A stretch of DNA of 6,513 nt from Chromatiales bacterium (lineage in GTDB: Bacteria; Pseudomonadota; Gammaproteobacteria; Chromatiales; Chromatiaceae), in the NCBI GenBank assembly GCA_024639625.1, contig JAHEIA010000185.1, positions 1-6,513 of the forward strand. The letters run 5' to 3'. The number at the start of each line of letters is the position of its first letter. Position 1 is the stretch's first letter. Shown here piece after piece: positions 1 through 4,492 of this stretch. The notes beneath the pieces are model-generated. The model saw only the letters and a program-made list of their open reading frames with translations, was not told where the DNA came from and did no database searches. A program made the translations under genes and the position numbers.

Positions 1-2
1 CG

Positions 3-203
3 CAAGCGATTGACCGGAACCCGGACACCGGACTAAGCGCCAACGAGACCGGCGGGGTCAATTCCGCCCGGCATGCCCGCGAACGCTTCTCCCTCAAGAG
101 ATCGAGGCCAGACATCCCGCCGCTTGTGAGGCAAGCATCCTCGCCGTCGAAGCCTGCAAGCGGAACCGCCTCTCCGGAACGAAGACAAGGCCGAAACGCC
201 TAA
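3..203 (+). CDS. Probable C-terminal end of an upstream gene (5' truncated by the window edge)
   Basis: An open frame enters from the left edge and runs about 66 codons to TAA at 201-203. I do not recognise the product. The visible part is hydrophilic and rich in Arg, Ser and Pro, with no domain or membrane segment. Two things favour a real gene end. The first half of the frame has a clear preference for G or C at third codon positions, as the sure genes here do. A terminator-like hairpin with seven T residues begins 10 bases after the stop. Against it, the second half has weaker codon bias and low-complexity composition, so the frame could be open by chance in GC-rich DNA. Sequence to the left of the window is needed to name it. 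Confidence 0.35.
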   Translation, partial: QAIDRNPDTGLSANETGGVNSARHARERFSLKRSRPDIPPLVRQASSPSKPASGTASPERRQGRNA

Positions 204-213
204 CCTGCCCAAT

Positions 214-255
214 GCACGATGGCGGATCGAGGCATCTCGGTTCAGTGCTTTTTTT
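214..255 (+). terminator. Probable Rho-independent terminator
   Basis: GCAC (214-217) can pair with GTGC (245-248). Inside it, 224-231 pairs with 236-243 (CGAG/CTCG core plus four further pairs, two of them G-U) around a GCAT loop. A run of seven T (249-255) follows the outer stem directly. The T run gives the direction as + strand. It lies just after the TAA at 201-203, where the terminator of the gene entering from the left would be expected. The internal loop (218-223 opposite 244) makes the structure weaker than a textbook case. Confidence 0.5.
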
Positions 256-525
256 CAGCGATTGCCTCGGCATAAGGCCTTCGCGCTCCCGGTATCGTTT
301 GTCCTCTTCACGCTCAACCCCCTTCATCTTCGGTGCGCCCTATTCCAGCGGCCGCCGCGACCAAGTACCGGTCGCCCGCGATACCCGGCGTCTCGGGATG
401 CTGATCAGCCGCAGCAATCGTAACGTCCCGCTCGCGCGAGTCCACTCATTTCCGGACTGCCGGCGAGGTATCTATAGAAATGTTGACAATAACCCACTAT
501 TTTTATCAGGCTCTCGGGTCAATAC

Positions 526-541
526 TGTGACGCAGATCACA
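526..541. promoter_or_regulatory. CRP/Vfr-type binding site, perfect TGTGA-N6-TCACA
   Basis: TGTGA (526-530), six bases CGCAGA, then TCACA (537-541) exactly match the two half-sites recognised by CRP and its homologues such as Vfr. The inner GATCACATT side matches the extended E. coli consensus well. It lies 156 bases before the preferred ATG at 697, in non-coding DNA, a normal place for an activator site. An upstream TTGACA (483-488) has no good -10 at 17 bases, so the promoter itself is not placed. Regulation by a cAMP-responsive protein is inference. Confidence 0.5.
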
Positions 542-581
542 TTCCCGGTCGGTTTTCGGGAGAACAGGTCAGAGATGCCGA

Positions 582-615
582 ACCCGCGGCGAGGCGGGAA
601 CGAGACGCCGCGGGT
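582..615 (+). other. Leader hairpin, 10-bp perfect inverted repeat
   Basis: ACCCGCGGCG (582-591) and CGCCGCGGGT (606-615) are exact reverse complements around a 14-base loop. The stem is almost all G and C and would be very stable in RNA. No T run follows, so it is not an ordinary intrinsic terminator. It sits between the CRP-like site and the next start codon, so if transcription begins near that site the hairpin is in the 5' leader. A role in mRNA stability or attenuation is possible but not shown. Confidence 0.4.
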
Positions 616-696
616 CGCGCCAGCGAGGGCTCGATCCCTGACCGCGAAGCAACCTTGACACCCCTTGGGGCAATGCGCCTAGCGCGGGAGTACGAG

Positions 697-972
697 ATGT
701 CGAATCACAAGACTCAGGTCGGATCACACGGCGGGTTACGGGGCAGCCTGTGGCCTCCATCCGTATGGCACCACAAGGACCGATCCCCGATAGTCAGGAG
801 TCTCTCAGGCCATCAACCTGTTTTCAACGGCTCGGCTACATCGTCTGCCGCTTGCGCAACGCGCCGTCAAGGGTGGGACGGGGCGATGGCGTTGCTTGCT
901 TGCGTAACAGCCGCGCTGTTTAATGTGATTACGGCTAAAGCTCAGGCAGAAGAAGTTTTTATCCATTTCTAG
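697..972 (+). pseudogene. N-terminal fragment (signal peptide) of an interrupted secreted protein
   Basis: This frame holds a hydrophobic export signal. Counting from ATG 697, residues 65-84 are hydrophobic and end in AKAQA before EE, a good signal peptidase I site, with an Arg-Arg pair upstream. TAG at 970-972 stops the frame only seven residues after the predicted cleavage. The same frame reopens and continues without another stop to 2058. I chose ATG 697 because GGGAG (686-690) lies six bases before it. ATG 886 is an alternative, but it gives a signal peptide with no positive N-region. The first 60 residues look unlike a normal protein start, so the true start is uncertain. On its own this product is 91 residues with almost no mature part, so it is unlikely to function. 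It is best regarded as the first part of a 453-codon gene broken by one amber codon. Confidence 0.5.
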
Positions 973-993
973 GATAAGAATCCCGGCGACAAC

Positions 994-2058
994 GTGGCGG
1001 GGCTCGGCACGCTGCATCCGAACCTGGATATTCAGCCCCTGAATCAGTGGGGCGATCTTACCGTGATCCAGACGTTCGACGAAGCCATGAAGGTATTCAA
1101 GGCGCCAAACCGAAATTCCTGGGACCGATGGCACACCAACAACGGCCTCGAGAACGAATTTGGTTCCGTAGTAGATTACTATCGCGGGGACTTCGTGGAA
1201 GGCACCGTAGCGAACGGATTCGCCAACACATCGTGTTCGTGGACAGACCCTAGCGACAGCTACTACTGCCCGCAGGAGTTCCTGATCACCTTCAACGACC
1301 GGCGTGTCTACAGCTTTCAGATGCTGATGGTGGACTTCGGCGACTGGAATCCGGAGAAAGCGCAACTGCATCAAGTCTATCTTACCGGCTACGAAAACGG
1401 GGTGCCGGTCGCCGAGTATGCGGTGGAATACTCCACCGATCCGGTACGCGTGCCGCGGTGGACATCTCTGGGCTTCGATCCGTCGGTCAGCTCGGATGCC
1501 AGTACCAGCAACGAGGCCGGCCGCGGGCATGCCCACATCGAGGTGAACGCGCCCCCCTGGTCGAGCGGCATCGACGAGATCCGGTTGGCCATGCCCGTCG
1601 GTTGGGATTCGAACACAGCCTTCGACAGCCTGCGTATCGGGTTCGTCAACCTGTTCGATGTGCACACGGTTTCCTGCCCTAACCCGGTCAACCTGGGGCG
1701 GCTCACAGGCAATGGTGTGCTCCCCAGTGCGGTGCTTGGGAGCAGCGAGTTCGACGTTGCCGATGTGCTCCCAGAGACCTGTGAACTCGAGGGGGTGCCC
1801 GCTGTGCGTTGGTCCCGCGAGGATGTGTCCAGACCGTATGTCGGCAACCCGTCCAACGTCAACGACTGTGCCTCCGAGGGGCCGGACGGATATCTGGACC
1901 TGTCTCTCAAGTTTGACGCGCCCACAGTCTCCGCCGCCATCCTGGAGCGACACGGGAGTCTACCCCACAACTCGGCGGTGCAGGTGCAACTGTCCTGTGA
2001 GCTCGCCGGCGGCGGAGCGTTGCTTGGGGTCGACGTCATGAAAGTTGTCAACAACTAA
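994..2058 (+). CDS. Secreted beta-rich protein, mature part of a gene split by an in-frame TAG
   Basis: The frame encodes 354 residues from GTG 994 and is the main body of the interrupted gene. Residues about 1-225 alternate aromatic, Gly and polar residues as in a beta-sandwich or carbohydrate-binding-like fold (for example SFQMLMVDFGDW at 107-118), but I cannot name the family. Residues about 228-354 resemble a C-terminal module I know from other bacterial secreted proteins. Its pattern is a G-x-LPSAVLGSSEFDV stretch (241-255), LEGVPAVRWSREDV (265-278), a Cys, then GPDGYLDLSLKF (296-307). Cysteines at 81, 92, 228, 263, 292 and 335 could form disulfides in the periplasm or outside. GTG 994 has no proper ribosome binding site; AGGA at 971-974 is 19 bases away. 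The start is therefore nominal, and the protein would normally be made from the upstream signal peptide. Role: probably an extracellular or surface protein; no catalytic motif seen. Confidence 0.6.
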   Translation: MAGLGTLHPNLDIQPLNQWGDLTVIQTFDEAMKVFKAPNRNSWDRWHTNNGLENEFGSVVDYYRGDFVEGTVANGFANTSCSWTDPSDSYYCPQEFLITFNDRRVYSFQMLMVDFGDWNPEKAQLHQVYLTGYENGVPVAEYAVEYSTDPVRVPRWTSLGFDPSVSSDASTSNEAGRGHAHIEVNAPPWSSGIDEIRLAMPVGWDSNTAFDSLRIGFVNLFDVHTVSCPNPVNLGRLTGNGVLPSAVLGSSEFDVADVLPETCELEGVPAVRWSREDVSRPYVGNPSNVNDCASEGPDGYLDLSLKFDAPTVSAAILERHGSLPHNSAVQVQLSCELAGGGALLGVDVMKVVNN

Positions 2059-2069
2059 TCGTAGCTCGT

Positions 2070-2156
2070 GGTCGGGTAGCCCGTCAGCGGCCACCCGACC
2101 GCGCGAGCGCCGCTAATACCAGCGGCTCGCTGCATCGAGCCGGGTCCCTTAACCCG
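2070..2156 (+). other. Cluster of three hairpins after the secreted-protein gene
   Basis: Three inverted repeats follow the stop at 2056-2058. GGTCGGGT (2070-2077) pairs exactly with ACCCGACC (2093-2100), with three more GCC/GGC pairs inside. GCGAG-cg-CCGCT (2103-2114 region) pairs with AGCGGCTCGC (2121-2130), with a two-base bulge. CGGGT (2141-2145) pairs with ACCCG (2152-2156). None is followed by a T run, so they are not classic intrinsic terminators. They could protect the mRNA 3' end or help Rho-dependent or bidirectional termination. Confidence 0.4.
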
Positions 2157-2188
2157 TAATCGCGCGAACCTTGCCGCAGGCTCGATAT

Positions 2189-2204
2189 CCGGTTAATTAA
2201 CCGG
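2189..2204. promoter_or_regulatory. 16-bp perfect palindrome, candidate operator
   Basis: CCGGTTAATTAACCGG is a perfect 16-base palindrome. It covers the place where a -35 element would lie for the -10 box at 2217-2222. A dimeric regulator bound here could block or replace sigma-factor contact. I do not recognise it as the site of a named regulator. Confidence 0.4.
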
Positions 2205-2222
2205 GTTCAGATCGTCTATACT
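2193..2222 (+). promoter_or_regulatory. Candidate promoter for the envelope gene group
   Basis: TATACT (2217-2222) matches five of six bases of the sigma-70 -10 consensus. The -35 at 18 bases' spacing is TTAATT (2193-2198), a weak match that lies inside the 16-bp palindrome. Transcription would start near 2229, leaving a leader of about 130 bases before ATG 2360. The poor -35 combined with a palindrome suggests regulated expression. Confidence 0.4.
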
Positions 2223-2252
2223 CACCCCACCACGTCGGCCTCTAAGGAGTCA

Positions 2253-2363
2253 TTGCGGTGCATCTTCTGCGGCGATCGTAAAACGGGCTACCTCCCCGGT
2301 CGAAAGTGGAAATCAATCTGGACGACGAAACTGAACCCTTGTAAAGAGGAAGCAGCGCAATGA
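2253..2363 (+). CDS. Possible 36-aa leader ORF coupled to the next gene
   Basis: Just after the predicted transcription start is an excellent ribosome binding sequence, AAGGAG (2244-2249). TTG at 2253 opens a frame of 36 residues that contains CIFCGDRK near its start. It ends in TGA at 2361-2363, sharing ATGA with the start of the next gene, the usual arrangement for translational coupling. Against it, the start is TTG, the spacing is only three bases, and codon bias is weak. The same ribosome site has better spacing (eight bases) to GTG 2258, which would give only seven residues. I cannot assign a function and list it as tentative. Confidence 0.22.
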   Translation: MRCIFCGDRKTGYLPGRKWKSIWTTKLNPCKEEAAQ

Positions 2364-2755
2364 AGAAATTTTTACCGGTAACTGCGGCCATGCTGTGCCT
2401 GTGCCTGTGCATGACAACCGCGCTGAACGCCGCGCAGTACGATCCGGACCTGGTGCTTGTTACGGGCGAACATTGGTTGCCCTCGTCTATGGAACAAAAA
2501 AACGCCTACCTGTTCGGAATCGGAAACATGATCGAGCTGGAACAGGCGATGCACGGTGAGGATGCGCCCAGCGAGGTCCAGTCGCGAAGCATGATTCCGG
2601 TGCTGGTGCAAGGGCTTAAGGCTTACTCCTTCGCCGAGGTCAGGGAGAAGCTCAGTCAGTGGTACGAGCAGAACCCGGATCAGCGGAACCGCCCGGTTCT
2701 GGAGGTGCTCTACATAGAGCTCGCTCTCCCCAACACGCTGTCCGCATCAAAATAG
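2360..2755 (+). CDS. Exported small protein of unknown function
   Basis: The product is 131 residues. Lys2-Lys3, a hydrophobic stretch to about residue 22 and a small-residue region LNAAQ (22-26) form a signal peptide, so the mature protein of about 106 residues should be periplasmic. The mature part is mostly alpha-helical in appearance, with a GEHWLPSS segment, a K-x-AYLFGIGNMIELEQ helix, and a SFAEVREKLSQWYEQNP helix near the end. That layout faintly recalls small periplasmic proteins of the Rap1a/Tai kind, but I cannot support that assignment. AGAGGA (2345-2350) nine bases before ATG 2360 supports the start. The stop TAG (2753-2755) runs into the ribosome site of the next gene, so the two are surely co-transcribed. 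That suggests a role in the cell envelope with the lipoprotein that follows. Confidence 0.75.
   Translation: MKKFLPVTAAMLCLCLCMTTALNAAQYDPDLVLVTGEHWLPSSMEQKNAYLFGIGNMIELEQAMHGEDAPSEVQSRSMIPVLVQGLKAYSFAEVREKLSQWYEQNPDQRNRPVLEVLYIELALPNTLSASK
2393..2410 (+). repeat. Three tandem CTGTGC hexamers in a signal-peptide coding region
   Basis: CTGTGC occurs three times without gaps and encodes Leu-Cys-Leu-Cys-Leu-Cys, giving cysteines 13, 15 and 17 of the signal peptide. Copy number changes would add or remove whole Leu-Cys pairs without a frameshift. No lipobox surrounds these cysteines. Confidence 0.6.
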
Positions 2756-2765
2756 AGGAGCCGTG

Positions 2766-3002
2766 ATGATGAAGAAGATTTCTTACCCTCTGGTTGCTAT
2801 GTTGCTCGTCGGCACGGCCGGGTGCACCAATATGAGCACGGAGCAACAGGGAACGCTGACCGGCGCCGGCATCGGCGCCGCCGCGGGTGCGGGTGTTGCC
2901 GCCCTGGCTGGTGGATCCGGCTGGACCGGGGCAGCAATCGGCGCCGTCGCCGGCGGGGTCGCCGGCAACATCAAGGGGCGCAGGGACGAAGAGAACCGCT
3001 AG
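2766..3002 (+). CDS. Glycine-zipper lipoprotein
   Basis: The 78-residue product begins with two Lys, a short hydrophobic segment and the lipobox VGTAGC, so Cys20 should be lipidated after signal peptidase II cleavage. Residue +2 is Thr, not Asp, which by the known Lol rule favours the outer membrane. Residues about 31-70 are two Gly/Ala-rich stretches with repeated GxxxG spacing, split by a SGWTG turn. This is typical of glycine-zipper (YMGG/2TM-like) membrane proteins that pack or oligomerise in the membrane. A basic tail, KGRRDEENR, ends the protein. AGGAG (2756-2760) lies five bases before ATG 2766; ATG 2769 is equally possible, while GTG 2763 is too close. Only ten bases separate it from the previous gene. 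The exact function of such small glycine-zipper lipoproteins is mostly unknown; an envelope-stability role is inference. Confidence 0.8.
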   Translation: MMKKISYPLVAMLLVGTAGCTNMSTEQQGTLTGAGIGAAAGAGVAALAGGSGWTGAAIGAVAGGVAGNIKGRRDEENR

Positions 3003-3027
3003 AATCGCTCGCCAAGAACTCCACCGA

Positions 3028-3066
3028 CCAATGGCGTCGAGTTCGTTTTGCGCGACGCCCATTTGG
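3028..3066 (+). other. Imperfect hairpin between the lipoprotein gene and mltA
   Basis: Bases 3028-3039 pair with 3053-3066 as a stem of about 12 pairs with two single-base bulges; the core is GCGTCG/CGACGC. The loop is 13 bases. A G-rich run, and not a T run, follows. It could be an attenuator or an mRNA processing or stability element that lowers mltA expression relative to the lipoprotein gene. Confidence 0.3.
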
Positions 3067-3134
3067 GGGGAGGGAAAGTCGGCCGACGCGCGCTGGGCTC
3101 CCCCGGGAAAAGAGTTCGGTCGCGCCCGCCGTCG

Positions 3135-4328
3135 ATGAGCGCTTTCGCCAACCGGAGGGCAGTAGGCGTCGCCCGTCGAAGCAGTCCCGGCCCTGCGAAC
3201 GCTGACGCGCTGCGGTTCCTGGGTTCGATCTGCGTCGTACTCGTCCTCTTTCTTCACGGCTGCGAGCTCTATCGGCCGGAGCCCGGAATCGGCCAGGCGA
3301 TATCGTGGGAGGACCTTCCTGCATGGCGGGAAGACCGCTTCACTGAGGCTTGGCCAGCGCTGTTGCAGGGCTGCCGGGTGCTGCCGCGACGCAGCGCGGA
3401 GTGGGAGCGCATCTGCGCCCGTGCCACATCGCTGGGTGACATAGACGATTCCGTCGCCCGTCGCTTTTTCGAGCAGGAGTTCAGGGCGCACCGGGTCAAT
3501 GCTGCTGGAGCGGATGGCAAGGGGCTCGTCACGGGCTATTACGAGCCCCTGTTGCACGGGAGCCGGGTGCCTGACGAGCGCTACCGCTATCCGGTCTACG
3601 GTCGTCCAGCCGATCTGATCCGGGTCGATCTCGCGGAGTTGTACCCGGAGCTCGAGGGCAAAAAGGTCCGGGGCCGCCTCGAGGGCTCCCGTCTGGTGCC
3701 CTATTACGCCCGCGGCGAGATAGACGCCGGCGCCTCATCACCACTGGCCGGCAATGAACTGCTCTGGGTGGACGACCCGGTAGCGCTGTTTTTTCTCCAT
3801 GTTCAGGGCTCTGGCCGCGTTAAACTGCCGGATGGAGAGCTGATTGCCGTCGGCTATGCCGATCAAAACGGGCAGCCCTATTCTTCGATCGGGCGTATTC
3901 TCATCGAGCGGGGCGAGATCCCGCGGGAACGGATCAGCCTGTTTTCCATCCGCGACTGGCTGCGCTCCCATCCGGATGAAGCCAGCGCCCTGCTGTCAAG
4001 CAACCGCAGCTATGTATTCTTCCAGCTTCGGGAAGCGACCGATGAGCACGCGAGAGGATCCCTGAACGTACCCTTGACCCCGGGGCGCAGTATTGCCGTC
4101 GATCGCCGCAATATCCCTTTGGGCGTTCCTGTCTGGCTCGACACCACCTATCCGGGCAGCGGGGGACGCGAGCTACGGCGGCTCACATTCGCTCAAGACA
4201 CGGGCGGTGCGATCAAAGGCTATGCCCGAGCTGACCTATTCTGGGGCAATGGGGCGGAGGCCGAACGTTTGGCCGGGGAGATGAAGCAGGACGCCCGTCT
4301 TTTCGTATTGCTCCCACGCGTGGATTGA
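3135..4328 (+). CDS. mltA: Membrane-bound lytic murein transglycosylase A (MltA)
   Basis: MltA cleaves the MurNAc-GlcNAc bond of peptidoglycan with formation of 1,6-anhydroMurNAc, acting at the inner face of the outer membrane during wall growth and recycling. From ATG 3135 the product is 397 residues (E. coli MltA: 365). A hydrophobic segment ends in LHGC (Cys43, then Glu), a lipobox-like site. The MltA domain shows TGYYEP (about 133-138), HVQGSGRVKLPDG (222-234) and GYADQNGQPYSSIGR (240-254). The C-terminal 3D domain shows VDRRNIPLG (322-330) and QDTGGAIKG, whose Asp355 corresponds to the catalytic Asp308 of E. coli. All key motifs are intact. The start is uncertain: the N-region before the hydrophobic segment is long, and no good ribosome site precedes ATG 3135. 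TTG 3048 is an in-frame alternative. It follows the glycine-zipper lipoprotein by 132 bases on the same strand. Confidence 0.93.
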   Translation: MSAFANRRAVGVARRSSPGPANADALRFLGSICVVLVLFLHGCELYRPEPGIGQAISWEDLPAWREDRFTEAWPALLQGCRVLPRRSAEWERICARATSLGDIDDSVARRFFEQEFRAHRVNAAGADGKGLVTGYYEPLLHGSRVPDERYRYPVYGRPADLIRVDLAELYPELEGKKVRGRLEGSRLVPYYARGEIDAGASSPLAGNELLWVDDPVALFFLHVQGSGRVKLPDGELIAVGYADQNGQPYSSIGRILIERGEIPRERISLFSIRDWLRSHPDEASALLSSNRSYVFFQLREATDEHARGSLNVPLTPGRSIAVDRRNIPLGVPVWLDTTYPGSGGRELRRLTFAQDTGGAIKGYARADLFWGNGAEAERLAGEMKQDARLFVLLPRVD

Positions 4329-4396
4329 GCGAGCAACACCGCCCACCGCGGACAGCCTGCCCGCTAATTATCGAGCATAAATCCGAGCTTCTCTCA

Positions 4397-4410
4397 TTGA
4401 CAATTATCAC
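4397..4410. promoter_or_regulatory. FNR/Anr-like box before the DUF302-octaheme cytochrome genes
   Basis: TTGAC-AATT-ATCAC agrees at eight of ten defined bases with the FNR consensus TTGAT-N4-ATCAA, and both inner cores are nearly complete (TTGA intact, TCAA as TCAC). It lies in the only strongly AT-rich intergenic stretch of the window, directly before a gene pair ending in an anaerobic-type respiratory cytochrome. CATATT at 4431-4436 as -10 would put the box centre near -40, close to the -41.5 usual for class II FNR activation. TTGACA (4397-4402) could instead be a plain -35. Confidence 0.45.
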
Positions 4411-4413
4411 GAA

Positions 4414-4437
4414 GAATATTAGTTTATCTGCATATTC
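4414..4437. repeat. Inverted repeat GAATAT-N12-ATATTC in the promoter region
   Basis: GAATAT (4414-4419) and ATATTC (4432-4437) are exact reverse complements around 12 bases. They flank or cover the likely -10 region downstream of the FNR-like box, so a second regulator could bind here. In AT-rich DNA a six-base inverted repeat can arise by chance. Confidence 0.25.
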
Positions 4438-4492
4438 GGATGACCTGTATTTCATCCAAAATAGCTCGGCTTTATCGCAGGGAGAAGTGGAG

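Larger units (their letters stand above)
256..696. other. Intergenic region with regulatory signals, no convincing gene
   Basis: No frame here has codon bias, a ribosome binding site and recognisable protein features together. A plus-strand frame (212-658) and a minus-strand frame (94-327) are open but have Arg/Ser/Pro-rich products and cross the terminator or the CRP-like site. The stretch does hold an AT-rich segment with TTGACA at 483-488, a CRP-type palindrome at 526-541 and a 10-bp inverted repeat at 582-615. It is therefore best read as the promoter and leader of the interrupted secreted-protein gene that follows. Confidence 0.5.

Noticed and set aside
94..327. 77-codon minus-strand open frame
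   Set aside because: It crosses the probable terminator and the end of the left partial gene, and its product is rich in Arg, Glu and Ser with no known domain.
483..511. Sigma-70 promoter with TTGACA at 483-488
   Set aside because: The -35 is perfect, but the six bases at 17-base spacing (506-511) do not resemble a -10, and the AT-rich TATTTT at 498-503 is only nine bases away.
212..658. 148-codon plus-strand open frame in the left intergenic region
   Set aside because: It starts inside the terminator, runs through the CRP-like site and leader hairpin, has no ribosome site and a basic low-complexity product. An internal ATG at 575 giving 27 residues was also judged unsupported.
970..972. 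TAG read as an amino acid through a changed genetic code
   Set aside because: Three other genes in the window end in TAG at sensible positions, so genome-wide reassignment is unlikely. Local suppression or readthrough remains possible.
805..1953. 382-codon open frame on the minus strand
   Set aside because: It is antisense to the secreted-protein gene, begins with no ribosome site, and its product has no recognisable domain. Strong G/C third positions of the plus-strand frame keep the opposite frame open.
2652..3557. 301-codon open frame on the minus strand
   Set aside because: It spans the glycine-zipper and mltA genes, has Arg/Ser/Pro-rich composition and no domain.
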